From the NCBI RefSeq assembly GCF_900100045.1, contig NZ_FNEA01000010.1, forward strand, positions 1 to 64,000: a stretch of DNA of 64,000 nt. The letters are read 5' to 3'. Shown here piece after piece: positions 36,841 through 51,040 of this stretch. The stretch is from Paracoccus denitrificans (GTDB lineage Bacteria > Pseudomonadota > Alphaproteobacteria > Rhodobacterales > Rhodobacteraceae). Position numbers and translations under genes: made by a program. The notes beneath the pieces are model-generated. The model was not told the origin of the DNA. It searched no databases and saw nothing but the letters and a program-made list of their open reading frames with translations. Positions within the stretch are counted from its first letter, which is position 1. Each line of letters starts with the position of its first letter.

Positions 36841-37911
36841 ATGGCAGGGGCAACACTTTTCGACATGAACGACAAGCGATCCGCAGACAAGCAGAAGGCG
36901 CTAGACAGCGCATTGGCCCAGATCGAACGGCAGTTCGGCAAAGGCTCGATCATGAAGCTGGGCGCCGACAATCCGGTGGCCGAGATCGAGGCCACCTCGA
37001 CCGGCTCGCTGGGGCTCGACATCGCGCTGGGGATCGGCGGTCTGCCCAAGGGCCGGATCATCGAGATATTCGGGCCGGAAAGCTCGGGCAAGACCACGCT
37101 GACGCTGCATGTCGTGGCGGAAGAGCAGAAGAAAGGCGGCGTTTGCGCCTTTGTCGATGCCGAACATGCGCTGGACCCGCAATATGCCAAGAAGCTGGGC
37201 GTCAATCTGGACGAGTTGCTGATCAGCCAGCCCGATACGGGCGAGCAGGCGCTTGAGATTGTCGATACGCTGGTGCGTTCCGGTGCGGTCAGCCTGGTGG
37301 TGGTCGATTCGGTCGCGGCGCTGACCCCCAAGTCCGAGATCGAAGGTGACATGGGCGACATGCAGATGGGCAGCCAGGCCCGGCTGATGAGCCAGGCGAT
37401 GCGCAAGCTGACCGCCAGCATCGGCCGGTCGAACTGTATGGTGATCTTCATCAACCAGATCCGCATGAAGATCGGCGTGATGTTCGGAAGCCCAGAGACG
37501 ACGACCGGCGGCAATGCCCTGAAGTTTTATGCCTCGGTGCGCCTGGATATCCGCCGCGCCGGCTCGATCAAGGACCGTGACGAGGTGACCGGCAACGCCA
37601 CTCGCGTCAAGGTGGTCAAGAACAAGGTCGCGCCACCTTTCCGTCAGGTCGAGTTCGACATCATGTATGGCGAGGGCATCTCGAAGGTCGGCGAACTGAT
37701 CGACTTGGGCATCAAGGCCGGCGTGGTCGAAAAATCGGGGTCGTGGTACTCCTATGGCGACGAGCGCATCGGCCAGGGCCGTGAGAATGCCAAGCAATTC
37801 CTGCGCGATCATCCCGATATGGCCCATGCGATCGAGGACAAGATCCGCGCCAGCCACGGCCTGGATTTCGGCGTCGCGGACGATGGCGATGAGGTGATGG
37901 CCGAGGATTGA
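36841..37911 (+). CDS. recA: Recombinase RecA
   Basis: DNA strand exchange and LexA co-protease. The 356-residue protein has Walker [10 protein letters not shown] at 78-86, Walker B LVVVDSV, and the L2 loop region [11 protein letters not shown]. The start ATG follows GAGGA; a second methionine at residue 9 is possible. The acidic C-terminus ([11 protein letters not shown]) is typical. SOS control is shown by the upstream operator. Confidence 0.98.
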   Translation: MAGATLFDMNDKRSADKQKALDSALAQIERQFGKGSIMKLGADNPVAEIEATSTGSLGLDIALGIGGLPKGRIIEIFGPESSGKTTLTLHVVAEEQKKGGVCAFVDAEHALDPQYAKKLGVNLDELLISQPDTGEQALEIVDTLVRSGAVSLVVVDSVAALTPKSEIEGDMGDMQMGSQARLMSQAMRKLTASIGRSNCMVIFINQIRMKIGVMFGSPETTTGGNALKFYASVRLDIRRAGSIKDRDEVTGNATRVKVVKNKVAPPFRQVEFDIMYGEGISKVGELIDLGIKAGVVEKSGSWYSYGDERIGQGRENAKQFLRDHPDMAHAIEDKIRASHGLDFGVADDGDEVMAED

Positions 37912-38137
37912 TCCTGCATCGCCCTCGCTCATAAGGTGCGCGGGACGTGGTCTCGCGCACATTCCTGGCTCTGAGACTTCGCCTTGGCTTGGTGTCGCGG
38001 GTCGGGTTGTCCGGCGCGGAGTTGGGCGTCGTCTGCGCGAGGCCATGCAGGATTGCTGGACAGCCGCCATGGCTGGGGCTAGACCGGGCGGCAAACCGGT
38101 CTCTGGCCGGAAGACCGCTTTGCGATGAAGGCCCGAT

Positions 38138-40791
<2,654 letters not shown>

Positions 40792-40795
<4 letters not shown>

Positions 40796-41082
40796 CCGCG
40801 CTGTGGATCGCCCATGTGAACGTGACCGACCCCGAGGCCTATGGCGAATATGCCCGGCTGGCGGGGCCGGCGATAGCCGCGCATGGCGGGGCATTCCTGG
40901 CGCGCGGCTCGCGCTATGTCCAGCTTGAGGGCAAGGACCGCGCCCGCAATGTCGTGGCGCGGTTTCCCAGCCTGGAAGATGCGGTGGCTTGCTACCGCTC
41001 GGCCGAATATCAGGCTGCGCTGGAGCATGCGAAAGGGGCGGCAGAGCGCGACCTTGTGATCGTGGAAGAGAATCCGGCCTAG
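40792..41082 (+). CDS. DUF1330 domain protein
   Basis: A 96-residue ferredoxin-like alpha/beta-barrel protein with the DUF1330 markers [30 protein letters not shown] and [17 protein letters not shown]. The family is related to dimeric monooxygenase-like folds but has no assigned reaction. It starts within the stop of alaS; this pairing is seen in other Rhodobacterales as far as I recall, though a functional link is not established. Confidence 0.9.
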
Positions 41083-41148
41083 GACTTTTTGGTGATTCGT
41101 TAGGCTTTTCGTGCTAGCCCTAGGAAAAAGCACGGAAAGGGGCAGGAC

Positions 41149-41943
41149 ATGTGCCGCTGGGCAGCCTATCTCGGCAGTCCGATCTATCTTGAGGATGTCA
41201 TCTGCCGGCCCGGCCATTCGCTGGTCCGGCAAAGCCATGGTGCGACGCGCTGCCATACTCCGGTCAATGCCGACGGCTTCGGCATTGCCTGGTATGGCGA
41301 GCGTGAAGAGCCCGGCCTTTACCGCGACATCATGCCGGCCTGGTCGGACAGCAACCTGCGCAGCCTGACCGCCACGGTGAAATCGCACCTGTTCCTTGCG
41401 CATGTGCGGGCCTCGACTGGCACCGCGACCAGCCGCAACAATTGCCATCCCTTTGTCGTGGACCGCTGGTGCTTCATGCATAATGGGCAGTTCGGCGGTT
41501 ACGACAGCTATCGCCGCCATGCCGAAGTGCTGATCCCCGACGAACTCTATGCCCATCGCAAGGGCGCCACCGATAGCGAGGCGCTGTTCCTGATGGCCTT
41601 GGGTGAAGGGCTGGGCGGCGACCCTGCCGGCGCCATGGCCCGCGCCACCGCGAAATTCGAGGCATTGGCCCGGCAAAGGGGCACCGCGCCGCATGTGCGG
41701 CTGACGGCGGCCTTTTCGGACGGGACCAAGCTCTACGCCCTGCGCTATGCCAGCGACGAGCATGCGCCGACGCTGTTCCATCGCTGGTCCGACACCCGCG
41801 GCGGCCGCGCGGTGGTCTCCGAACCGCTGGAGAGCGACGAGGCGGACTGGCTGGAGGTCCCCGCGCAAAGCTTCTGCATCTTCGATGGTGCCGAGGTGAC
41901 GATCACGCCCTTCCGGCCCGAGCCGCTTCGCGCTGCTGCCTGA
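41149..41943 (+). CDS. Class II glutamine amidotransferase (YafJ-type)
   Basis: A 264-residue N-terminal-nucleophile protein: MCRWAAYLG places the catalytic cysteine at position two, followed by NADGFGIAWYG, LAHVRASTG and CHPFVVDRWCFMHNGQFGG, the glutaminase core. There is no attached synthetase domain, so it belongs to the stand-alone YafJ/EgtC-like group. Its physiological acceptor is unknown. The start is preceded by AAAGGGG. Confidence 0.9.
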   Translation: MCRWAAYLGSPIYLEDVICRPGHSLVRQSHGATRCHTPVNADGFGIAWYGEREEPGLYRDIMPAWSDSNLRSLTATVKSHLFLAHVRASTGTATSRNNCHPFVVDRWCFMHNGQFGGYDSYRRHAEVLIPDELYAHRKGATDSEALFLMALGEGLGGDPAGAMARATAKFEALARQRGTAPHVRLTAAFSDGTKLYALRYASDEHAPTLFHRWSDTRGGRAVVSEPLESDEADWLEVPAQSFCIFDGAEVTITPFRPEPLRAAA

Positions 41944-42348
41944 GACTTCGCCCAGGCCCCGCGGGTCCGCAGAAAGCCGGCTCATGCCGATGCGCCGGAT
42001 GCTCGCTCGACTCCGCCGCCAGTCGGCGCCTCACTGTTTCCAAATTCTTGGGAATGCTGTCATCAGCGTGGCCGTGAACCGATCAGATCGGTATGGAAAG
42101 CACCCGCCTGCTTTCGCGGATCAGGAAATCCCTGATCTCGCCTAATCCTTTGCCCATGCTTATCCAGCAGGGCATTGCCGGGATCGAGGCTGGCCATCTC
42201 GAACCGAACAATCCGTCATGCAACGCCAGGCACCAGCGGCGCGGGAAGCGGTCCGCGCAATCGAGGACCGCTTTGTCATCAATGCGCCGCCGACCATTGC
42301 GACGACCGGCAAGGGCATGGGCGCACATATCTTGCGCCCCTTCGCAGG
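41944..42348. other. Intergenic region between glutamine amidotransferase and second DUF1127 gene
   Basis: 405 bp. It contains a degenerate copy of the dispersed element (TTTCCAAATTCTTGGGAA, 42037-42054) and a 53-codon ATG frame (42218-42379) that lacks a ribosome site and overlaps the end of the DUF1127 gene; I do not call it. No RNA structure recognised. Confidence 0.5.
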
Positions 42349-42570
42349 TCAGAACCAGATGCGGTCGGCAAAGACGTAATGCACGATCCGGTCGCGGGTC
42401 AGGCCCATCCGGGCCAGTTCGGCATCGGATTTTGCTTCCAGCGCCTCGATCTCGGCGCGGCGCGAATGCTTCGTGATATAGGCCGCGGCCCCGCGCGAAA
42501 GCCGCTTGCGGACAGCGGCGAACAGGTCGGGCAGGCGGGGCGAGAAGCGGTTGGTTGCGATGGTAGCCAT
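42349..42570 (-). CDS. DUF1127 small protein (second copy)
   Basis: A 73-residue, Arg/Leu-rich protein with the C-terminal motif EIEALEAKSDAELARMGLTRDRIVHYVF, a DUF1127 domain. The protein begins MATIATNRFSP, with GAAAGGG upstream. DUF1127 proteins in this order are often stress-induced and can bind RNA; unlike the copy at 16105, this one has no cuckoo RNAs beside it. Its upstream region contains a 17-bp palindrome. Confidence 0.88.
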   Translation of the reverse strand: MATIATNRFSPRLPDLFAAVRKRLSRGAAAYITKHSRRAEIEALEAKSDAELARMGLTRDRIVHYVFADRIWF

Positions 42571-42957
42571 TGGAAACCCTTTCGGTATTGGCGAATGGTT
42601 TCCTCCCCTGACGACGAATGTAGGGCCTCTTTGCGGCCATCACCATGGCTTCTTTTGCAATGCTGCATTGCAGCAGCGCCTTTGCGGCGTTCGGCCGCGC
42701 CCCCGTCCAGCCGATGCATCACCCGTTTTCCGGGCTGATCATGCTGCCGCAGCGCCATTTTCGGCCCTGCGCCGGACATCGGCCGCGAACCTGGCCTGGC
42801 GCACCGGAAAGCCGGCCGGTTTCCCCGTGTCGAACCACAGATCTGCGCGCCGACCGGGCAGGGTGCGCATTTCGTGGGCAGGGCGGAATGCACTTTCCCC
42901 CAAGGGCTTCGGCCATTATACGGTTCGCGGCATTCATGACCGCAAGGGGAAAGCACA
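42571..42957. other. Divergent intergenic region between DUF1127 and purA
   Basis: 387 bp, holding the palindrome at 42656-42673 (listed separately) and, 40-60 bp before purA, an AT-rich spot CATTATACGG that may be the purA -10 region. No gene recognised in either direction. Confidence 0.5.
42656..42673. promoter_or_regulatory. Palindrome TGCAATGC-T-GCATTGCA with CTGC-N3-GCAG core
   Basis: Perfect 8-bp inverted repeat with a single central base (42656-42672), 86 bp upstream of the DUF1127 start. The nested CTGC-ATT-GCAG (42663-42673) matches the CTGCN3-4GCAG site reported for PhaR, the polyhydroxyalkanoate-responsive repressor of Rhodobacter and Paracoccus. Assignment to PhaR is inference. 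Confidence 0.45.
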
Positions 42958-44250
42958 ATGGCCAATGTGGTGGTCGTCGGCGCGCAATGGGGCGACGAAG
43001 GCAAGGGCAAGATCGTCGACTGGCTGTCGGAACGCGCCGATGTGATCGCGCGCTTTCAGGGCGGTCATAACGCTGGCCACACGCTGGTCATTGGCAATCA
43101 GGTGTTCAAGCTGTCGCTGCTGCCCTCGGGCATCGTGCGCAAGGGCAAGATGGCGGTCATCGGCAACGGCGTTGTGCTGGACCCCTGGTCCCTGTTTGCC
43201 GAAATCGACAAGCTTTCCGCGCAAGGGGTCGAGATCAGCCCGGCGAACCTGATGATCGCCGAGAACACCCCGCTGATCCTGCCGCTGCACCAGGATCTCG
43301 ACAAGCTGCGCGAAGAGGCCGCGGGCGCATCCAAGATCGGCACCACCGGCCGCGGCATCGGCCCGGCCTATGAGGACAAGGTCGGCCGCCGCACCATCCG
43401 CGTCGCCGACCTGGGCGATGAGGAGACGCTGGATTCCCGCCTCGACCGCCTGCTTGCCCATCACGATGCGCTGCGTCAGGGCCTGGGTGCAGCGCCCATC
43501 GACCGGGCGGAACTGCGCGCCAAGCTGCTGGAAATCGCGCCGAAACTGCTGCAATACGCCCAGCCGGTCTGGAAGGTGATGAACGACTACCGCAAGGCCG
43601 GCAAGCGCATCCTGTTCGAGGGTGCGCAGGGCAGCCTGCTGGACATCGACTTCGGCACCTACCCTTACGTGACCAGCTCGACCACCATGTCGGGCATGGC
43701 GGCCAGCGGCACCGGGCTTGGCCCTTCGGCCATCGGCTTCGTGCTGGGGATCGTCAAGGCCTATACGACCCGCGTCGGCGAAGGCCCGTTTCCCACCGAG
43801 CTTGACGATGCCGACGGCCAGCGCTTGGGTGAGCGCGGCCATGAATTCGGCACCGTGACCGGCCGCAAGCGCCGCTGCGGCTGGTTCGATGCGGTTCTGG
43901 TGCGCCAGACCTGCGCCATCTCGGGCGTGGACGGCATTGCGCTGACCAAGCTGGACGTGCTGGACGGCTTCCAGACGCTGAAGATCTGCACCGGCTACGA
44001 GGTGGACGGCCAGCATTACGACCACCTGCCCACCGCCGCCTCGCTTCAGGCCAAGGCGAAGCCCGTCTACGAGGAAATGGAGGGCTGGCAGGAATCGACG
44101 CAAGGCGCGCGGTCCTGGGCCGACCTGCCCGCTAATGCGATCAAATACGTCCGCCGCATCGAGGAACTGATCCAGTGCCCCGTCGCGCTGCTCTCGACCT
44201 CGCCCGAGCGGGACGATACCATCCTCGTGACCGATCCCTTCGCGGACTGA
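42958..44250 (+). CDS. purA: Adenylosuccinate synthetase
   Basis: Joins IMP and aspartate using GTP, first step to AMP. The 430-residue protein starts [21 protein letters not shown], with the GTP/IMP loop, and has GGHNAGHT with the catalytic histidine, [13 protein letters not shown], and the C-terminal [19 protein letters not shown] precedes the ATG. Confidence 0.98.
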   Translation: MANVVVVGAQWGDEGKGKIVDWLSERADVIARFQGGHNAGHTLVIGNQVFKLSLLPSGIVRKGKMAVIGNGVVLDPWSLFAEIDKLSAQGVEISPANLMIAENTPLILPLHQDLDKLREEAAGASKIGTTGRGIGPAYEDKVGRRTIRVADLGDEETLDSRLDRLLAHHDALRQGLGAAPIDRAELRAKLLEIAPKLLQYAQPVWKVMNDYRKAGKRILFEGAQGSLLDIDFGTYPYVTSSTTMSGMAASGTGLGPSAIGFVLGIVKAYTTRVGEGPFPTELDDADGQRLGERGHEFGTVTGRKRRCGWFDAVLVRQTCAISGVDGIALTKLDVLDGFQTLKICTGYEVDGQHYDHLPTAASLQAKAKPVYEEMEGWQESTQGARSWADLPANAIKYVRRIEELIQCPVALLSTSPERDDTILVTDPFAD

Positions 44251-44261
44251 CGCGGGCTGAC

Positions 44262-44474
44262 ATGGACCTCAAGACGCGCAAACGCTGGTCGCTGGTGATC
44301 CTGCTTGTCGGGCTGCCGCTCTATATCGTGGTGGCGGTAAGCCTGGTGAACTGGATGGACCGGACCTGGGGCCGCCAGCCGATCCTGGTCGAGCTTGCGG
44401 TCTATGTCGCCCTGGGCATCCTCTGGGCCCTGCCTTTCCGCAAGGTGTTCACCGGCATCGGCAAGGGCGAATGA
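44262..44474 (+). CDS. DUF2842 small membrane protein
   Basis: A 70-residue protein with two transmembrane helices (about 9-31 and 44-62) and a short charged loop DRTWGRQP; N-terminal MDLKTRKRWSLVILLVGLPLY fits DUF2842, found almost only in alphaproteobacteria. No function is known. It starts 11 bp after purA and its stop overlaps the next start by four bases (ATGA). The frame reaching back to 44175 overlaps purA. Confidence 0.85.
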   Translation: MDLKTRKRWSLVILLVGLPLYIVVAVSLVNWMDRTWGRQPILVELAVYVALGILWALPFRKVFTGIGKGE

Positions 44475-45127
44475 GCCAGCAAGGGACCAAGTTGGCTAGT
44501 GCCCGCCCGGTCACGCTGATCGGCGGTGCGCCGGTCGGCCGCGCCGATCTGGAGCAGGCGCTGGCCCTGGCGCCGGTGGTGGCCGCCGCCGATAGCGGCG
44601 CCGATACCGCGCTGAGCCACGGGTTGATGCCGGCGGCGGTCTGGGGCGATTTCGACAGCATTTCCGCCCGCGCCCGGGCCGAGATCCCGCTGGCGAACCA
44701 GCACCCCATCGCCGAGCAGAACAGCACCGATTTCGAGAAATGCTTGTCCAATCTCGATGCTCCCTTCGTCGTCGCCCTGGGCTTTTCGGGCGCGCGCCAT
44801 GACCATTTCCTGTCGGTGCTCAATGTGCTCGCCCGCCGTATCGGCCCGCCCTGCATCCTGATCGCGGGCGAGGACGTGATCACGCTTGCCCCGCCGCGCC
44901 TCGCGCTGGATCTCGCGCCCGGCACGCGGGTCTCGCTTTTCCCGATGGGCCCGGCCACCGGCCGCTCGCAGGGCCTGAAATGGCCCATCGACGGCCTGGC
45001 CTTCGCGCCGGGCGGCCGCAGCGGCACCTCGAACCAGGCCACGGGTCCGGTCACGCTGGAATGCGACGGCCCGATGTTGCTGATCCTGCCGCGCTCGGAA
45101 CTGGCGACGCTCGCCCGCGCCCTCTGA
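44471..45127 (+). CDS. Thiamine pyrophosphokinase (thiamine diphosphokinase)
   Basis: Transfers pyrophosphate from ATP to thiamine to make thiamine diphosphate. The 218-residue protein has the N-terminal VTLIGGAPV, the catalytic WGDFDS motif and STDFEKCL, then GFSGARHDHFLSVLNVL, the standard order of the TPK catalytic domain. Coupled by overlap to DUF2842. No TPP riboswitch is seen upstream, in keeping with its internal place in the transcript. Confidence 0.9.
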   Translation: MSQQGTKLASARPVTLIGGAPVGRADLEQALALAPVVAAADSGADTALSHGLMPAAVWGDFDSISARARAEIPLANQHPIAEQNSTDFEKCLSNLDAPFVVALGFSGARHDHFLSVLNVLARRIGPPCILIAGEDVITLAPPRLALDLAPGTRVSLFPMGPATGRSQGLKWPIDGLAFAPGGRSGTSNQATGPVTLECDGPMLLILPRSELATLARAL

Positions 45128-45183
45128 TCGCTTTCGCCGTTTCCCGTATACCCGTTCGGAAAAGCCGGCCGGGGCCTTCTCTG

Positions 45184-45197
45184 TTCCCCAAATACTC
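45184..45197 (+). repeat. Dispersed CAAATACTC element between thiamine pyrophosphokinase and the ABC permease gene
   Basis: TTCCCCAAATACTC followed by ATGCGACCGCG, preceded by GGGCCTTCTCTG. The stretch CTTCTCTGTTC is shared with the right arm of the inverted repeat at 10112. Confidence 0.7.
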
Positions 45198-45212
45198 ATG
45201 CGACCGCGCCGC

Positions 45213-46184
45213 TCAGCGCCCCCGGATCCGCGGGTCCATGGCATCGCGCAACCCGTCGCCGATATAGTTCACCGACAGCACCGTCAGCGAGATCAGCAGC
45301 CCCGGCAACACCACCCGCCAGGGATACATCTGCATCTGGTCCACCGCGTCATAGAGCAGCCGTCCCCAGGTCGGGAAGTCCGGCGGAAAGCCCAGCCCCA
45401 GAAAGGACAGCGCGCTTTCGGTGATGATCGCCGTGGCGATGCCCAGCGTCGCCGCCACCACGATGGGCGAGATCACGTTGGGCAGGACATGGCGCAGGAT
45501 CATGCGCGGTGCCGGCGTGCCGATGGATTGCGCGGCCAGGATGAATTCGCGCTCCTTGAGGCCCAGCACCTCGCCGCGCAGGATGCGCGCCGTCTGCATC
45601 CACGAGGTGATGCCGATGGCGCTGACGATCAGCAGGAAGGTGCCGCCCGCCGGACCCATGGCCCGGCCCAGGGGCTCGCGGAACAATGTCACCATCAGCA
45701 GCAGCAGGGGCAGCAGCGGCAGGGCCAGGAACAGCTCGGTCAGCCGCATCAGCGGCGCGTCCAGCCGGCGGAAATAGCCCGAGCTGATGCCGATCAGGCT
45801 GCCCAGTGTCAGCGCGACGGCCATGGCGGTCAGCCCGACCGCCAGCGAAACCTGCCCTCCGGCCATCAGCCGCGCCAGCATGTCGCGGCCAAGCTGGTCG
45901 GTGCCCAGGGGATGCGCCGCACTGAAACCCTGGTTGCGGGCACGGATATCGACGAAACCCGGATCGATGGTCCAGACCAGCGGCCCGAGCCCGACGAACA
46001 GCAGGATCGCCACGAACAGCACCAGCGCCAGCATGGCGCCGCGATGGTTGCGGAACTGCCGCCAGATGTCGCGCCACTGGCTGCGGGCGGGCGCCTGGGG
46101 CGGAGGATCGGCGGGCGGCAGCGCCTCGGCCCCCGGGGCGGGGGCATTGACGGCGCTTTCCTCGATGAGCAGCCGGTCAGTCAT
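45213..46184 (-). CDS. ABC transporter permease, peptide/nickel type (OppC/DppC-like)
   Basis: A 323-residue inner-membrane permease with an N-terminal OppC-type segment (WRQFRNHRGAMLALVLFVAILL) and six transmembrane helices. The cytoplasmic EAA loop reads AAQSIGTPAPRMILRHVLPN. It pairs with the OppB-like permease encoded immediately upstream (eight-base overlap), the binding protein and the divergent ATPase. Substrate unknown, probably oligopeptides or related compounds. Confidence 0.92.
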   Translation of the reverse strand: MTDRLLIEESAVNAPAPGAEALPPADPPPQAPARSQWRDIWRQFRNHRGAMLALVLFVAILLFVGLGPLVWTIDPGFVDIRARNQGFSAAHPLGTDQLGRDMLARLMAGGQVSLAVGLTAMAVALTLGSLIGISSGYFRRLDAPLMRLTELFLALPLLPLLLLMVTLFREPLGRAMGPAGGTFLLIVSAIGITSWMQTARILRGEVLGLKEREFILAAQSIGTPAPRMILRHVLPNVISPIVVAATLGIATAIITESALSFLGLGFPPDFPTWGRLLYDAVDQMQMYPWRVVLPGLLISLTVLSVNYIGDGLRDAMDPRIRGR

Positions 46185-47184
46185 AGCGAATCCTCGGGTC
46201 CAGCACGCCATAGAGCAGATCGGCGATCAGGGTGAAGCCGACGATGAGCACCGCGAAGATGAAGGTCAGCGTCATCACCATCGGCATGTCGTTGGCATGG
46301 ATCGCCAGGATCAGCAGCTGCCCCAGCCCGTTCACCTTGAACACTTGCTCGGTGATGATGGCGCCGCCGAAGACCGCCGGCAGCCCCAGCGCGATCACCG
46401 TCACCACCGGGATCAGGCTGTTCCTCAGCACATGCTTCAGCACCACCACCCGCTCGGACAGGCCCTTGGCGCGGGCGGTGCGGACGTAATCCTGCCGCAG
46501 GTTGTCCAGCATGGATGCGCGCATGAAGCGGCTGATCTGCGCGGCGTTGTAAAGCGCCAGCACCGTGACCGGCATCGCCATCTGGCGCAACTGCACCACG
46601 AAGCTGTCCCAATCCGTGACCCGATGCGTGGTGTCGTAGATCGAGGGGAACCATTGCAGCTTGATGCCGAAGACGATGATCAGCACCACCCCGGTAAAGA
46701 AGGTCGGCAGCGAGAAGCCGACCATCGAGATGAACGTGCCGATCTGGTCGAACCAGGAATATTGCCGATAGGCCGAGATGATGCCGATGGGCAGCGCAAT
46801 CATCACGCCGACCAGATAGGACATGCCGACGACGGTCAGCGTCTGGGGCAGCCGCTCGGCGATCACGTCGAAGACCGGGCTGCGGCTCTGGAAGCTGATG
46901 ATGCGCTGCATCCCCTCGCTGAAGCCGGTGCCGAAGGCGCGGTCGAACCAATAAAGGGGCTCGACCCAGAAGAACTGCTTCAGCCACAACACATAGCGGA
47001 TATACCACGCTTGGCCCAGGCCAAGCGCCTCGCGCATCCGCTCCTTGACCTCGGGCGGCACGGTCAGCGGCACGTCGCCCAGCGGATCGCCGGGCGATGC
47101 CTCCAGCAGCAGAAAGATCACCAGCGAGATGAACAGCAGCGTCGGCACCGCCAGCAGCAGGCGGCGCAGGGCAAAGCTCAGCAT
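46177..47184 (-). CDS. ABC transporter permease, peptide/nickel type (OppB/DppB-like)
   Basis: A 335-residue permease starting MLSFALRRLLLAVPTLLFISLVIF, the classic OppB first helix. Six transmembrane helices and the EAA loop RTARAKGLSERVVVLKHVLRN are visible. It starts seven bases after the binding-protein gene and overlaps the OppC-like gene. Confidence 0.93.
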   Translation of the reverse strand: MLSFALRRLLLAVPTLLFISLVIFLLLEASPGDPLGDVPLTVPPEVKERMREALGLGQAWYIRYVLWLKQFFWVEPLYWFDRAFGTGFSEGMQRIISFQSRSPVFDVIAERLPQTLTVVGMSYLVGVMIALPIGIISAYRQYSWFDQIGTFISMVGFSLPTFFTGVVLIIVFGIKLQWFPSIYDTTHRVTDWDSFVVQLRQMAMPVTVLALYNAAQISRFMRASMLDNLRQDYVRTARAKGLSERVVVLKHVLRNSLIPVVTVIALGLPAVFGGAIITEQVFKVNGLGQLLILAIHANDMPMVMTLTFIFAVLIVGFTLIADLLYGVLDPRIRYD

Positions 47185-47191
47185 CGCCGCG

Positions 47192-48892
47192 TCACTTCAC
47201 GCGATGCCAGTCGGCGACGTTCCACAACTCGCTGTCCCAGGCGTTCAGCGCCACCCCGCCCAGACTGTTGGCATGGGCCGAGGTCGTGCCGCGATAGACC
47301 AGCGGGATGATGGCGTTGCTGTCCTTGGTCAGCATCTCGTTCAGGCGCCGGCCCATGGCGCCGCGCTCGGCCGGATCGACGATCTGCGTCATCTCGGCGA
47401 TCAGCCGGTCGTATTCCGGGTCGCAATAGCGGCTGGTATTCTCGCCCTGCCACTGGTTTTCCGGCCCCGGCGCCTTGTCGCAGGTCTGCCGCGCCAGATA
47501 GGGCTCGGGGTTCGAGCCCTCGAAGTTGTTGGCATACATCTCGACATCGGCATAGAGCTTTTGGAACGTGTCGGGCGAGCCGGCATCGCCGCCGAAGAAG
47601 ACCGAGGGGTCCACCACCTTCAGCTCGGTCTCGACGCCGATCTCGGACCACCATTGCTTGATCAGCGCCTGGAAGTCCTGGCGCACCGCGTTGACCGAGG
47701 TCTGGAACAGCAGCGTAAGCCGCTTGCCGTCCTTTTCGCGCACGCCGCCCGCGCCGACGGTCCAGCCCGCCTCGTCCAGCAACGCCTTTGCCCCCTCGAT
47801 GTCCTGGGTGAAGCATTCGGTATTCTCGGATGCCCAGGCGGCGGGCGCCGGCACCAGGTTGCAGGTCGGCTGCCCGGCCGGGCCATAGCCGATCTCGGTC
47901 AGCAATTCCCGGTCGATGGCCATGGACAGCGCCTTGCGCACCGCCGGGTCGGTCAGGATCGGATGCGGATGCTTGACCGTCGAGCGCTCGCCCTCGGGCA
48001 GCCCGGGCGAAGGATCGGTCAGGTTGACATGGATGCGCTCGACCAGGCTGCCGAAGGCGGCGACGTTCTTGCCCTTGCCGGCCGCCTCCATGCCGGCGAT
48101 CACGTCCGGGGCAAGCTGGGTGTTCCAGGCATAGTCGAACTCGCCCGTTTCCAACACGGCGCGCGCCGCCGCCGCCGAATCGCCGCCGCCCTTCATCAGC
48201 AGCGTGGCGAAGGCGGGCTTTGCCGGGTCGCGATATTCGGGATTGGCGGCAAACGAGATCACGTCGTTGGTGCGGAATTCCTTGACCACGAAGGCGCCGG
48301 TGCCGACGGGGTTGAAGTTCTGCTGGGTGCAGGTCGGCGCCGCCTCGCCCAGGCAATTCTGGAACTGCGCCTTTTGCAGGATCGGCGATTGCGCCCCCAC
48401 GAAGGCCGAAAAGGGATCGGGCCGGGGCGAGACGAAGGTCACGCGCACGGTCAGCTCATCGACCGCCTCGACCTTTTCGACGCCCTCGAACTTGGCAAGC
48501 TGGGCGCAGCCGCCGTTCGGGCTCATGCAATATTCCGCGGTAAAGGCCACGTCCTCGGCGGTGAAGGGCGTGCCGTCCGACCATTTTATGTCCGGCTGCA
48601 ATTTCCAGGTGACCGTCTTCAGATCCTCGGAAATGCCGCCGTTTTCGACTGACGGGATCTCGGCCGCCAGGCGCGGCACCACCTCGCCCTCGGGGGTGAA
48701 GCTGGCCAGCGGCTCCAGCACTACGCTGCCGGCGATGATGTCCTTGGTGCCGGCCGACAGATACGGGTTCATCGTCGAGGGCGCCTGCCACATGATGACA
48801 TTGACCTGCCCGTCGCTGCCCCGCTCGGCGAATGCGGCCGGGGCCATGGCGGCGGTGGCCGCCGCGCCCAGCATCAGGGTTTTCAGTTTCAT
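47192..48892 (-). CDS. Periplasmic peptide/solute-binding protein, family 5
   Basis: The receptor of the transporter: 566 residues with signal peptide MKLKTLMLGAAATAAMAPAAFA. The SBP family 5 pattern is seen in LEPLASFTPEGEVVPRLAAEIPS and VTWKLQPDIKWSDGTPFTAEDVAFTAEYC. Conserved cysteines (for example near CMSPNGGCAQL) may stabilise the fold. The start at 48892 follows GGAGAG; the extension to 49060 is not part of the protein. It leads the minus-strand half of a divergent transporter locus. Confidence 0.93.
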   Translation of the reverse strand: MKLKTLMLGAAATAAMAPAAFAERGSDGQVNVIMWQAPSTMNPYLSAGTKDIIAGSVVLEPLASFTPEGEVVPRLAAEIPSVENGGISEDLKTVTWKLQPDIKWSDGTPFTAEDVAFTAEYCMSPNGGCAQLAKFEGVEKVEAVDELTVRVTFVSPRPDPFSAFVGAQSPILQKAQFQNCLGEAAPTCTQQNFNPVGTGAFVVKEFRTNDVISFAANPEYRDPAKPAFATLLMKGGGDSAAAARAVLETGEFDYAWNTQLAPDVIAGMEAAGKGKNVAAFGSLVERIHVNLTDPSPGLPEGERSTVKHPHPILTDPAVRKALSMAIDRELLTEIGYGPAGQPTCNLVPAPAAWASENTECFTQDIEGAKALLDEAGWTVGAGGVREKDGKRLTLLFQTSVNAVRQDFQALIKQWWSEIGVETELKVVDPSVFFGGDAGSPDTFQKLYADVEMYANNFEGSNPEPYLARQTCDKAPGPENQWQGENTSRYCDPEYDRLIAEMTQIVDPAERGAMGRRLNEMLTKDSNAIIPLVYRGTTSAHANSLGGVALNAWDSELWNVADWHRVK

Positions 48893-49112
48893 CGCTCTCT
48901 CCTGTTGGTGGATTTGCGCGGGACGTCTGGTGCTGCCGGTTTTGGTGGTCTTCTGCCTTTGCCGTTTCCCCGGTCTTGCTGTCCCTCGGATGCGCCGAGT
49001 TTCAGACAGGTCCCGGTTGAAAAGCAAGAAACAAGTTTCCGTCCCGGTTTCAGGTTGCAATGCGGTGGCGGCGCATTAGCCTGAATGCCGCAGCGATGGT
49101 CAGGGGGCGCGA
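48893..49112. other. Divergent promoter region of the peptide transporter
   Basis: 220 bp between the binding-protein gene and the ATPase gene, with an AT-richer stretch near 49005-49040. It presumably drives both halves of the transporter. No clear operator is visible. Confidence 0.5.
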
Positions 49113-50942
<1,830 letters not shown>

Positions 50943-51040
50943 GGCGCGGGCACCTGCGCCACGCAATGCCGCGCGCCCGGCTGCGCGGCCTTGCGGTGCG
51001 GTGCGAAAGGCGTAACCTGCCGGCCGAAGGAGATCGTCAC

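Noticed and set aside
42218..42379. 53-codon ATG frame (MQRQAPAAREAVRAIEDRF...)
   Set aside because: No ribosome site, it overlaps the 3' end of the DUF1127 gene, and I recognise nothing in it. It could be a remnant or a small protein, but the sequence does not support a call.
44474..45127. TPP riboswitch for the thiamine pyrophosphokinase gene
   Set aside because: The gene overlaps its upstream neighbour by four bases, leaving no leader, and the conserved CTGAGA element is absent nearby.
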